Shown here: positions 34,981-45,725 of the stretch, piece by piece | How the letters are laid out: each line of letters begins with the position of its first letter | How positions within the stretch are numbered: position 1 is the stretch's first letter | Assembly (NCBI GenBank): GCA_007922195.1 | Contig: ML681971.1 | Span: 19,046,238-19,110,237 of the forward strand | Direction of reading: 5' to 3' | Source of the DNA: Podocnemis expansa | Taxonomy: Eukaryota; Chordata; Testudines; Podocnemididae | DNA length: 64,000 nucleotides | The notes under the pieces: model-generated | What the model saw: only the letters and a program-made list of their open reading frames with translations | The model's database searches: none | What the model was told of the DNA's origin: nothing | Position numbers and translations under genes: made by a program

Positions 34981-36444
34981 TTTGTAATTTAACTGAGGTG
35001 AAACTGTTTAATCCGAAAAAGGCCAGTTTAATCCAGAAATCTGGATGGGGCTCATATAATCCCAATTTTAAAATCAGCTTGAAGTTCTGTCCAATCTATA
35101 CTTCATCGGGAAACCATGGAGGAAGAAAAGAGGAATTCTTCTGACCTATTGGTCCCAGGAAGATCTTGCAGGGATGGTGGCTTGTGAAAACTAAGCACAT
35201 CTGATCTGGACATCATTGGGAGTGAAATCTACATGCCTGTTATACTTAGTTCAAGCATGCTTCACCACTGCAAAAGCAGTATTGTTCAGAATGACCCTGA
35301 CCACTATTTTCAAGGTGGAATTTCAGGCAATCCGTTCTTCTGCTGTATGTTTTCCCCGCCAAAGTTCCCAGGATATTAGGGGAAGACTATCAAGTTTATG
35401 TTCATATGTGGACTAATGAAAATATGAATTCTGGACCTTCAAAGCTTTTTAAAAAGCTGATGATCTGATACACACCTACTGTCCTCACCCTGCCTTGGTT
35501 TAGGAGAAGCTTGCACCTACTTGACAAGTTTCTTCTGCTGTGTTCAGCTGTTTTCCCAGTTCCAGAATTAAGTACAGTGATACTTTGATATTTTGGTTTT
35601 CTTGAGTTGTGAGTTTCTCTTTCACAGTCTGTAAATATATCATAGCAGAATTACTAACTTATTCCACTTGGCATTTGTGCATGTTAGGAAACTGTGGAAA
35701 ATACAGTTAATTAATGATATAAATCAGACCTTAACCTTTTGTTTTCTAGTCTGCTCTGGGCTGTACTTTACTTTCTTGAGTGTCCCTTGCAATTCTCTAA
35801 CCTCTCAGCAGTGGGGATACTAAAACAACTATTATCTTGTAAGACTATCTACATATTTGGCTCTTTGGCTAGCTCCTTCCTTAGTCTGAAACTGAGACCT
35901 CTTTAACAATGAAGTTTTATGGAAAAGGTATTAGAGAGCTTTAATTCATGGAGGACAGGGAACTATTGGCATATTATGGTCAGCAACAAAGCCAAAACTT
36001 ACTGAGACTGGATGAATATGGACATCTTTAGTGAAAATTTGATTCACATTCTGTTCTTGGTGAGCTGCCTTAAATTTCCACAAGAAGTTAGTAATTTTGT
36101 AGGGTCTAGATTTTTGGGGGAGTGCTCAAACTGAGATACCTTCAAATGGATCATCATTTTCACTGGTGTTAGAGCATAGGCCTGTTGAAAATGAGGCCCT
36201 TACAGTGTCCAAATGAGAGGCTCCTACAGTCACTCTTAACATTTTGGGACACTATTTTTTCCATTAAAGATCCTCTTTCTTTCTGTCTGCTTAATTTTTC
36301 ACCAGATATTTTTCTCTCCCTTTCATTTTTTTAACAAACTTCCCTAAACAAGACTGAATTTTTCACAGTTTGAGGGGAGTTGAAATTAGGGAAAGTAAGT
36401 TAATCTATCTTGGTTAGTATGTAAATTCATCAAATTCCACAAAC
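34981..36444. other. unique sequence, nothing recognised
   Basis: No gene, RNA or element boundary is recognised. Confidence 0.45.
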
Positions 36445-36452
36445 GTCTACAT

Positions 36453-36657
36453 CAGTGGTTTTCCCAACCAGTGTGCCAGGGCACATCAGTGTGCCCTCAG
36501 GCCTGAGCAAGCATGCCGTGGAATTTTTTGAAAAACTACTCACTTCTGTATTAGCTCATGAACATTCATGAATTCATTCAGAGGCTATGTTGGTGTGCCT
36601 CAAAATAATCAGAGGTATCAAGGTTTGCTGTGGGAGAGACTGAGCTGGGTATCACTG
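36453..36657. mobile_element. non-autonomous hAT-like element, family G
   Basis: The left end CAGTGGTTTTCCCAACC and the right end GCTGGGTATCACTG are short inverted termini of the CAGTG type. Flanking 8-bp repeats GTCTACAT (36445-36452) and GCCTACAG (36658-36665) agree at 6 of 8 positions. The 205-bp interior has GTGTGCC words near both ends. There is no coding capacity. Confidence 0.72.
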
Positions 36658-36665
36658 GCCTACAG

Positions 36666-37650
36666 CAATCCATAGATCTTTCTTAGTCAGATTGTCTGCA
36701 CCAGGTGTCCCTGATCACTAATTTTTATATGTAACGTACTCGATGTCAGTGTGAGAAGCTCTGAGAATTATGATCTCAATATGTGATGAAAAATGCTCTA
36801 AGTAAGAGTCACAGCCGCTGTCCATATTGTCCTGGGGATCTTCTGTTATATGCCTCAGTGCCAAATGTTGCATTGAAGTCTCCAATAACTATGATTGCAC
36901 CTTGCCTTGGGGTTCTATCATTCACTTCAAAAAAACATTTGTGTTCTCACTTGCTGCTGTAGTACTTGTGGCATAGATCTGAATTATAGCCCACAAACTT
37001 AACTTTAGCTTTGAAAAATAATGAAATAATACATTTACTCACTCAATTATCTTCCATCATTTCATTTTTTTAGCAGTGCTAGTGAAGAAAGATGCTCCAA
37101 AAGGTCTTATGACTTACACAATACTGATTAAAAATGTCTGTAACAGGTCCTCTGAGACTAATGCAATGTCTGGCATAGAATCTGTTGTTCAAGAATTGCC
37201 CCCACTCTTCTGGTTAATGAATACTCAGACATTACATCTACCAATGTTACTTTTTCCCCCGAGAGAGAGAGGAAGGATCCCCCTCCCCAGATTAGTTCCT
37301 TCAGGGTTACAATTCCCCAGATACTGTTGAAACACATGTAGAGTTAGAAGAACCTATACATAACTTCATCACTCTTATTGGAGGCAACATAAGAACTTCT
37401 ATGATCAATGAGTGAGGCATTTTCCAACAGATGATGCTGTAATATTTGAAGGATGTTGGGTTTTGATTCCAGTATAATGTTTATCTGCTGATGAAATCCT
37501 TGCAGTTATTTCAGAATGTGAATGTGTTAATGAGCTCATTTCACAGATGCAATGGAAGCAGAAACAAACACAGAAATCTGTGCTGGACAGTTATAGCCTT
37601 GCTCCTTGTGTGTGCCATGTTTTCCTCAGTTAGGATTATGCTGATTGATG

Positions 37651-37702
<52 letters not shown>

Positions 37703-40700
37703 GCGTTTGCATGAAACTAACTAGAAAAATGAAGAAAATGTTTCCATATGCTTTTTGGCAAAGCTAAGAATTGAATTTAACTACAGACTCTGGATGAATG
37801 ATCTCATTTACTTCACACACCCTTTTTATCAGCAACTAAAATAATGAGATTTTACTTTTAAAAGGTGGATTATCTTTTTTTAATAAACAATTACATGCAT
37901 GTGGTATGTGTGCTCTGCCCACATCTTGTGGCATTAATCTAGCTGTACCAATCATAGCATGTTGTGTAAATTTTCATTCCCAGCTCTGCAATTACTGCAT
38001 AGCTGCAAAGAGCTGGGCAGGGGAATGCACAGACTGAATCAGTTGGCCTGTGGAGGTACTGTGTAAAAACAGCAGGCTAATGGCAGAGATGCAGTGGATT
38101 GGAAAAGCCTGCCTCCCAGTTTTATGCACAAGTAGTGAAGAAATTACATGCTTTTAATGGCTAATTCTATTTGCAAAGATTTTAATAGCAAACTACTTTC
38201 ACTGGGTGGTGCTGAGGGAAGCTTTTTTATCATTTTAACAGTCTAGTTTTTCTGCTTAAAACAGTAATGCTGGCTGGGATATTTTTTTTTCAAAGATGCC
38301 TAAGGGAATTTGGTGCCTAATTTCCTTGTGCTCCTTTGGAACTGACAGCTGCTATGTATAGGTTGTTCATCTGTCATTTTTAATAAATACCAGGGGCCAA
38401 AATTGCTGCTGGTGCGACCAAGCTATGCCAATTTGTAAAAACATGCCTCGTCTGTCTTTCTAGTCTCAGGGTCTTATGCTGCTTGCATCACCATGGTATC
38501 TGAACACCTCCCACCTCAGAGAGATCCATAATTGACATCCCCTGGTTACGGAGAAGGTGTTTGAACATGGGTTTCCCATCTCTTAGCACCAATGGTAAGT
38601 CACACAACTGTGGGATAGTCTTGGGTGTAGAAGGGGCTGAGGGGTTGGAGGAAGGAGGGCAATTCTTTCAAATGCCCTGGTTGATGTTGTTCCACTGTGT
38701 GTAAAAAATGAAATATGCAGTGGGTCAGAGGGGAGTAAGAGTTATTCTGTGTGGCCCAGTGGGTCTGGCGCTTTCCTAAGAGGTGGGAAACACAAGTGCC
38801 AAACACTTCTGTGTACCTGGTAAAGGGAGGAATTGAACTGGGTCTCCTACATTCCAGTGGAGTGCACTAATCTGTGGACTGATATTATAAAGGAAGGCTC
38901 CTCTGTTGTGCCTTGAGGGGAGGGAAACAGGTTAGGTGCCTAAATCTAGGCAAAGATTCACAGTGGAGAATCCCAAGCAGAAATAGGCTGGACAAAGATG
39001 CTCAACTCCCTGAGAAAGGTGGGACTTAAGCCACATTTTCTACTGGCCAGCAGAGGTGATTTGGGCTGTGGATTCCTCAGTGTGGTGTGGTACCTAAATG
39101 TTGATCACTGCAACCTCTAAGAGTCTTTGTGGATCCAAACCTGCGTACCTGAGTCAGCTCCTCTAGCACTGTCTCTCACATGCTTTCCTGTCCAAGGGGG
39201 AGATGGTTCCGGCGTCAGCTATCGCTAATCCAGTGGGTGTCCCTGGGACTGAGTCACTGGCTGAAACAGGTGAGGGAAAAGCTTCTGGGAACTGCAGCCT
39301 GAATGGGACACAGGAACAGCATCATTCTGGGATGTTGCTGAAGTTTCTGTTTAATCTATCCATTGTGATGCTGAATCAAAACTTTGGTGTTGCACTGATC
39401 CTTCCTGAACTGGTTAACTCTCCTCCTGGCTTGTAGGTACAGCGCATTAACATTGTCTCAGTTCTGCCATGTTGCAAGGGTAACCTAGATGTTTAGTAGT
39501 GAACAGTAATTTTTTTGGGTGAGGGGCATGGTGGGAGGAGAACACATGAGAGTTTTTCTTTTAATATTGGCTTGTGCAGGATTTGGTTGCCCTTTGTGTG
39601 TGTGTGTGGGGGGTGGTATTCCTATAAGGCTAAGAATCAAAATATGATGAGCGTGTTAAACACAACTGGAATATGATGATGGAGATGGATAAAAACCAGC
39701 CCAATTCATTATGCCCATGTATTTTGATTTGATTACTAAACCATATTTCTGCTGTTATATGACCCTGATGGGCTTTTTATTCCTCCTCAGCCAACCCTAA
39801 GTCTTGCTTACATAGCATCATTAGGCAGTGGAATAACTTTGTTAAGTAGTGCAGGTGAAGCAAATTTGTGGAATTTTATGTTCACTGCTCTCATAAGAAC
39901 TTGGAAAGTTTTAATGAAATGCAAAACGTAAGGTAGAAAAACTGGTTAAAATAGCTGATTCCATGGCTTGAGCAGGAAGGGTGCTGCATTCTCTTGCTGG
40001 GTATAGATCAAATTTCAAGAGCTCAAAATTAGGTCCAACATTCTAAAATGGCTCAGCTCCCACTGGGTTCCTAAATAAGGAACTGATTTTTTCAGAAGCT
40101 CTCAGTAGCTTCAATTCTGACACATACAGGTAGATTTTTAAGAAATAGTTCACCCAAGGTGCTGAGCTCTTTCGGAAACCATGCCGTTTACACAGTGTTG
40201 AAATAGGTACTGATCTCTTTAGAGTCTGCCCCATCCAACTGATTGTACCGAACTCTTTGGAAAACTCTCACCAAAAGGAGTTGAGGGAGCTCAGCAGCTG
40301 GAATGAGTGAGACCACAGAGATACCTTGATCATGGAGTTCCACTGGAGTCCCTCATGGTTTTACATGAATCTGCCAAGACTGTAGGATCCAGAAGTAAGA
40401 CTAAACATGGTCATTTGTGTTCAGATGGGGCTTTTCTATTCATACACTCTTTTCCCAGCAACCTGGGGCGTAAATCTGCCCCATGCTACCTTGTCACACT
40501 CTGCCTCAACTGCTGCGTAGTTACATTTGCATAGTAACCTTTTATCTTCCAAACATGAGTAGATAAAAGGGCACTGAGGAATTTCTGTTGCATAGCACTA
40601 GGGTAAACATGGACGCTGTGGCAGAGTAGTGTGAGGTAGCTTTAAGCCCACGAGGGCTGTGCACTGACTGTGCATGTCGATAATCCCCCAGTCTACCTCT

Positions 40701-40761
40701 TTGTCTAGAAAAAAATGAGAATGATTTCTTTCATCTGTTATTGTTAGAGCAGAATGGAAAC
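36666..40761. other. mostly unique; old dispersed-repeat words near 38760-38860
   Basis: No gene is recognised. Around 38825-38870, GAATTGAACTGGGTCTCCTA and CATTCCAGTGGAGTGCACTA resemble a common SINE-like dispersed sequence in sauropsids. No ends could be defined. The (GT)n tract is listed separately. Confidence 0.4.
37653..37700. repeat. (GT)n microsatellite
   Basis: About 24 uninterrupted TG units, preceded by unique sequence. Confidence 0.97.
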
Positions 40762-40773
40762 AATTCTGTGAAA

Positions 40774-40970
40774 ATGAAAATGAAAGTCCTGTGGCAACTT
40801 AAAGACTAACAGATTTCTTTGGGCATAAGTTTTTGTGGGCTCCAGCCAACTTCGTCAAATGGTTTGGAGGCCACAAACCCTTATGTCCAAGAAATCTGTT
40901 GGTCTTTAAGGGGCCACAGGACTCTCATTGTTTTTACTGTACAACAGACTAACATGGCTACCCCTCTAGA
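40774..40970. mobile_element. palindromic Penelope-tail element with 12-bp target duplication
   Basis: The left arm has GTCCTGTGGCAACTTAAAGA then CTAACAGATTTCTTTGGGCA. The right arm is the inverse, ending GACTAACATGGCTACCCCTC. The element is flanked by a perfect 12-bp direct repeat, AATTCTGTGAAA (40762-40773 and 40971-40982). On the minus strand the left arm reads a CTGATGA-like box changed to TTGACGA, then a 17-base self-complementary stretch, then AAAA. That is the same order as the hammerhead-like block in other copies, but with substitutions. Confidence 0.88.
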
Positions 40971-40982
40971 AATTCTGTGAAA

Positions 40983-41721
40983 TTATTCATTATAAAGGAT
41001 ATTGCCAGGGTTTTTTAATGGGGGACGGGGTGAATTAAAACTTGAGCATATTCAAATGTCTCAGGATTTTTGTCTTTGGGCTTTGTGTGGTGTATAAGTT
41101 TTGTTTTTATTTTATTAATTTATACTGAAATATTCTACCTGGATGGAATCCTGGTGAAAGAGATGCAGAGAAGATAAGAAGATTTTTGTATCCTTGTTAA
41201 GGGGATCCAGTACCATGGTGACGAGTTCATGCTAAGAATTTAGATGTCGCATCTCTCATTATTCTTGCATGAGCTGGATTGCTTGGAACTAGACATGAGA
41301 CAACTAGTAAATCTGCTTAAACAGTGCTATCTGGAAGGCATTTTCTCTGATTTCCTTTTCCAGCTCCAACTTGTTGTGTTTCCCTGCTGGCACTTGACTT
41401 TCTGTGGTGTTTTAGGATTGAAAAGCTCTTTCTTCATTTGAGTTATATCACACAATGTGCTCCCTTTGGACCTTTCTTTTTATCCTAAAGTGATTTCTTC
41501 CACTGTTTGTCTTCTGCATCAGTCATGGTCATAATTAGGGCCTGATACTTCAAGGTGAGGATGTCTGGAATTAAGAGAACTTAGCATCTCACAGAACTGG
41601 GACTTGAATGATCTCAGTGCAAATTTGTAACAACTCCCTGAGCCAGCATATAGTATATCGTAAGTAATCAGGATGTTGGAAAGAAACAGTTATCTGGAAA
41701 TACTGTATGCACATGAAATCA
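40983..41721. other. unique sequence left of the DIRS element
   Basis: No recognisable repeat or gene. Confidence 0.45.
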
Positions 41722-41894
41722 GTGGGTTACTTACCAGTAACTGTCCTTCAAGATGGGCTCCTCATGTGCATTCAGTTACAGGGGTCTATGTGCCACAACG
41801 CACAGTAGCTCAAAGTGTCTTTAGCCTTAGCCTGTCAGGTCAGGGCACACGGCAGTGCCCCCCAGCGCCGCAACTGCGGCTATACAGGTGACCG
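41722..41894. repeat. DIRS left inverted terminal repeat, outer part
   Basis: This stretch is the inverted counterpart of 47770-47930. Shared blocks include CATTCAGTTACAGG, CCTTAGCCTGTCAGGTCAGG and CTATACAGGTGACC, in the same order on the opposite strand. The repeat continues after the hAT insertion at 42416. Its outermost 36 bases are also complementary to 42505-42544. Confidence 0.9.
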
Positions 41895-42415
41895 CAGAGG
41901 CAGTGCTGGGGTGGGGAGGGACCCGGGGCATGGGCCCAGCCCTGCCCCCAGTCAGAAGGCCTTGCCTCCTGGCCAGGGATAGGGCCAGGGGGAGGCCGCG
42001 CTGCTGCGTGCAGCTAGGCTGCAGCGCGGTCCAGCCAGAAGCGACCGTGGGCGGCCAGGCCCCAGATCCCCGGCGGGGGACAGGGCCGTCATGGGCGGCC
42101 AGCCGGGCCCCGGATCCCTGGCTGGAGATCAGGGGCCTGGCTGCCTGCAGCCGCTTCTGGCCCGGCCCCACCGTGGCCTAGCTGCCTGCGGCGGCGCGGC
42201 CTCCCCCTGGCCCTATCCCTGGCCAGGGGCGGGGCCTGCTGGGTGGCCAGCCGGGCCCCGGATCCCCGGCCAGGGACGGGGCCGCTGCCGCCATGGCCAT
42301 GGCCGGCTGGGGATCAGGCCCCGGATCCCCGGCCTAATTGGGCCGGAGAGCCGGGGCACTGGCGTTGGGAACCAGGGCACGTGCCCTGGTATGCCCAACG
42401 CCAGCGATGCCCCTG
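41895..42415 (-). mobile_element. GC-rich non-autonomous hAT element, family B, inside the DIRS terminal repeat
   Basis: Read on the plus strand it begins CAGAGGCAGTGCTGG and ends GCCAGCGATGCCCCTG, which is family B (18501-19015) in reverse orientation. The 8-bp flanks GGTGACCG (41887-41894) and GCTGACCA (42416-42423) agree at 6 of 8. The undisturbed DIRS repeat at the other end shows continuous sequence across this point. The element therefore inserted after the DIRS copy. The very high GC content and short repeats produce several spurious open frames of about 110 codons. Confidence 0.9.
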
Positions 42416-42481
42416 GCTGACCATGACCCTGACCCTCCCAGTCCCCTATACCTTCACCAACTCCGTTAGTGGGGATGGTGG
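42416..42481. repeat. DIRS left inverted terminal repeat, inner part
   Basis: This is the continuation of the left repeat beyond the hAT insertion. CATGACCCTGACCCTCCCAG matches the inverse of 47734-47790, where GGGAGGGTCAGGGTCACAG is found on the plus strand. Confidence 0.85.
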
Positions 42482-42487
42482 GAGGGG

Positions 42488-42590
42488 CCTGAATGCATGT
42501 GACTAGCCCATCTCAAAGAAGGACAGTTACTGGTAAGTAACCCACCTGTTCTTTGAGCATTGCTCACATCATTCAGTTACAAGTGACTGC
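42488..42590. repeat. DIRS internal complementary region
   Basis: The first part (42488-42544, with AAGGACAGTTACTGGTAAGT) is the reverse complement of the outer left end at 41722-41775. The second part (42561-42585, GCTCACATCATTCAGTTACA) is the reverse complement of the right end around 47893-47917. The two outer termini are thus joined side by side in complementary form. This is the diagnostic DIRS feature thought to template completion of the circular intermediate. Confidence 0.9.
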
Positions 42591-42667
42591 TAGCCATACC
42601 CAAGGATGGTGGGAGGAGTTACAATTTGCCCATGCTGAGTATGGCTCTGACCAACACAGCATCCTCT

Positions 42668-43742
42668 TTAGCCTGTTCGACAATAGTGTAGTGCATCATG
42701 AAAGTATATACCGATGACCATGTAGCTGCCCTGCAGATCTCTTGAATCGGGACCTTGGCAAGGAAGGCTGTAGACGACACTTGAGCTCGGTAGAATGGGC
42801 TCTAACAGTCCCAGGAAGGGGCGTATTTGACCTTCTGTAGCAGTCTTTGACACAGTTTACTATCCATTTGGAAATGCACTGGCAGGACACTGGAAGACCT
42901 CTTTTGCATGTGGCGACCACCACAAAGAGTTGGGAGATTTTGCGGAACAGACGCGTGCGCTCAATGTGTGTTAGGAGCACTTTCTTCACATCCAGGGTAT
43001 GCCACCTCCTCTGGTTCTCCATAACCTGAGTGTCTGGATAAAATACTGGCAAGTAAATCTCCTGGCTGAGGTGGAAGGGAGTAGCCAGCTTACGAAGGAA
43101 GGAGGGGTGGTGTCGCAGGACCACTTTGTTGGGAAAGAACCTTGTATAAGGGGGTTCTGAGGAAAGGGCCTTCAACTCTGAAACCCTTCTAGCGGAAGTG
43201 TTTGCTACTAAGAAGGCCACCTTCCAAGAGAGGACCAGTAGAGTGCATGAGTCTAGGGGTTCATATGGGGGCTCTGTTAGCACCTGGAGCACCACATTAA
43301 GGTCCCAAGGAGGGATGGGTTCATGGGGTTTTGGGAAAAGCCTTTCAAACCCTTTCAGGAACCTAGTCGAAGTAGGATGGGAGAAAACAGGGGCCCCATC
43401 AACCTTTTCATGGAGGACTGAGATTGCTGCTAGGTGGACTCTCAGTATGGAAATAGAGAGGCCTTTGTCTTTAAGGTCTAGCAGATAGTCAAGGATTAGG
43501 TGTAGAGGGGCCAGTGCAGGGTCTGCTCCTTTACCCCGAGCCCAAATGGAAAACTGTTTCCATTTGGCTGTATAGGTGGACCTGGTAGATGGTCTTCTGC
43601 TACTGACTAGGACCTTCCTAACCCTGTCTGAGCAGAGCCTTTCCTGCTTATTGAGCCAAAGAGTCTCCAGGCTGGCAAGTGCAGGCAACCTGGGTTCGGG
43701 TGCCGCAAGTGCCCCAAGTCCTGTGTCAAGAGATCCACCCAC
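42668..43742 (-). pseudogene. DIRS tyrosine recombinase, frameshifted
   Basis: A 348-codon open frame (42696-43742) encodes most of a phage-integrase-type tyrosine recombinase, the enzyme that inserts the circular DNA intermediate. An N-terminal SAM-like part (residues about 50-140, with RPSTRSTYTAKWKQF) is followed by the catalytic domain. ARRVSEL at residues 184-190 carries the first catalytic arginine (R186). RAHST at 314-318 carries the catalytic histidine. The next residues leave the family pattern because the frame shifts directly after the histidine box. The remainder, with a C-terminal HY that is the likely catalytic tyrosine site, continues in another frame to about 42670. The second catalytic arginine of the HxxR box is therefore lost from the long frame. 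The gene is the last of the element, next to the internal complementary region. Confidence 0.88.
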
Positions 43743-45639
43743 AGACGGAGTGGGGTCTCTACGGACAGGTCCTGTAGGAGCGAGAAGCAGTGTTGTCTGG
43801 GCCAGTCCAGAGCTATTAATAATATGTTTGCTCCGCCATCCTGATCTTCAAGAGAACTCTGTATATTAATGGGACTGGGGGGAAGGCATACATCAGAGGG
43901 CCTGAACAGCTGATGAGGAAGGCATTGTTGAGAGAACCCTCCTCCTGACCCCTGAGAGAGCAAAATTACTGACACTTGTGGTTCTGCCGCGTTGCAAACA
44001 AGTCAGTCTGGGTTGTACCCCATTTGTGTATTAGGTGAGAGAACACTGTGTTGTGTAGTGACCACTCGTGATTCGCTAGGGACTTTCTGCTGAGCAAGTC
44101 CGCTAACCTGTTGTCCACTCCTGGTAGGTGTGCAGCCACTGGGGTGAAATTGTATTTCAAAGCTAATTTCCAAAGTTTGCACACTTCCTTGCAAAGACCT
44201 GAGGAGTGGACCCCTCCTTGCTGGTTTGTGTAGAACATGACTCCAGTATTGTCTGTTAGAATCTGAACCAACCTGTCCTGTATGCTGTACAGGAAGGTCA
44301 TGCAAGCCAATCTGATGGCCCACAGGTCCTTCACATTTATGTGAAGAAGACTGTCTTTGTGTGACCAAAGCCCCTGGGTGGAAAGCTTCCCCAAGATATG
44401 GGGTCCCCCACCCCAGGTTCAAGGCATTGGTTATCAGTGTTACAGTGGGCGTTAGCATTTTGAAGGGAATTCCCCCCATGGCAAACCAGGGGTCCCTCCA
44501 AATCTGTAATGTCCCCAGGATATCTTGGGGACCTGACAGTACCTTGGATAGGGAGTCCCTCTGTGGGTGGAACACTGTGGACAACCAGACCTAGAAGGGC
44601 CTTATTCTGAGTCATGCTGTCCAAATCATGGAGGTGGAGGCTGCCATGTGCCCAAGCAGCTGTAGGCAGTGATGGGCTGTGGTCACCTGAGACTCCTGCA
44701 GCTCCGTAATGATGGTGCAGATGGACCAAAATCTTGAAGGAGGCAGAGAGGCTGTCCCTTTGTGAGCATCTAGGAGAGCTCCTGTGAACTCTATGCTTTG
44801 GGATGGGCAGAGTTTTGACTTTTCTTGATTTATGCAGAGGCCCAGGTACCCAAACAGTTGGGTTACCACTCTGACATGGAGCTTTACCTGAGCTCTCGAT
44901 TCCCCATGCATTAACCAATCATCTAGGGGTAAATCTTTATGCCCTGCCGGCGCAAGAACGCTGCTACCAGTGCCATGCACTTTGTGAATATCCTGGGGGC
45001 CAGAGAGAGCCTGAGGGGGAGTGATGTAAATTGGAAGTGATTTACCCCCATGATGAACCTTAGGTACTTTCTGTGGTAGGGACGTATTGCTATGCAAAAG
45101 TAAGCATCTTTGAGGTCGAGGGCTGCAAACCAATCTCCGGGAGACAGAGATGCAATGATCTGTGACAGTGAAACCATACAGAACTTTATTTTTCTTATGT
45201 GTTTGTTTAAGGCTCTGAGATCTAGAATGGGTCTGTGATCCCCACTGAGTTTGGGGACCAGAAAGTATTGGAAATAGAACCCTTTTCCCCGCTCCTGCTT
45301 TGGGACCATTTCTATGGCCCAGAGGGAGAGGAGCTTCTTGCATTTCATCTCAAGCAGGCGATCTAGTTCCTGGTTCCCAAGGCTTGGGTGAGGGGGTGGT
45401 TTTCTGACCCGAGGAGTTGAACGAGACTGATACGCTTCCACTATCGTCTCGAGGACCCACTCATTGGTTGTGATGTTGGCCCAGTGGTGCACAAAGTGGT
45501 GCAGGCAGCTGGTGAAGGTTGGGGTCGAGGCTGTGGGTTCGCCGCCCTCAGGGTAACCGTCAAAGGCGCTGCTTCTTTCCTGATGAGCAGTCACTACCCT
45601 GCCCATGTCTGCTAGACTGTGAGGTGTGGGACTTCCCAT
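43607..45639 (-). pseudogene. DIRS reverse transcriptase and RNase H, frameshifted
   Basis: The region copies element RNA and removes the RNA strand in active relatives. The first open frame (44923-45639, 238 codons) holds RT fingers and palm, including LVPKLSGDHRPILDLRALN and the motif-A block DLKDAYF at residues 175-181. It stops exactly before the catalytic LDDW box, which is found in an overlapping frame (44612-45343). RNase H follows in 43966-44394: TDN at residues 47-49, then HLPGVDNRLADLLSRK near residues 89-104, the usual spacing of RNase H aspartates in DIRS and Gypsy-like elements. A further frame (43607-43975) continues the connecting domain with LLIALDWPRQ. At least three frame changes are needed across the region, so it is not functional. 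Confidence 0.9.
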
Positions 45640-45725
45640 CCTTGCTTAAGTGGGTCTTGTCCCTATCCAAGTCCCCCAAGCTGTCATTGGGGGTTTTGGT
45701 AGGACCGAGGAAGAGAACTCTGCAT

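Noticed and set aside
34535..35065. 176-codon minus-strand open frame
   Set aside because: Lies across the palindromic TIR element and its flank; the peptide is a translation of repeated TTCGAA words and GC-rich core.
41827..42506. Several open frames of 80-114 codons on both strands
   Set aside because: They are within the family B hAT insertion and its DIRS flanks and change reading across element borders.
43607..43975. A methyltransferase domain, present in some DIRS elements
   Set aside because: The visible words fit the connecting region between RNase H and the recombinase; no methyltransferase motif was seen.
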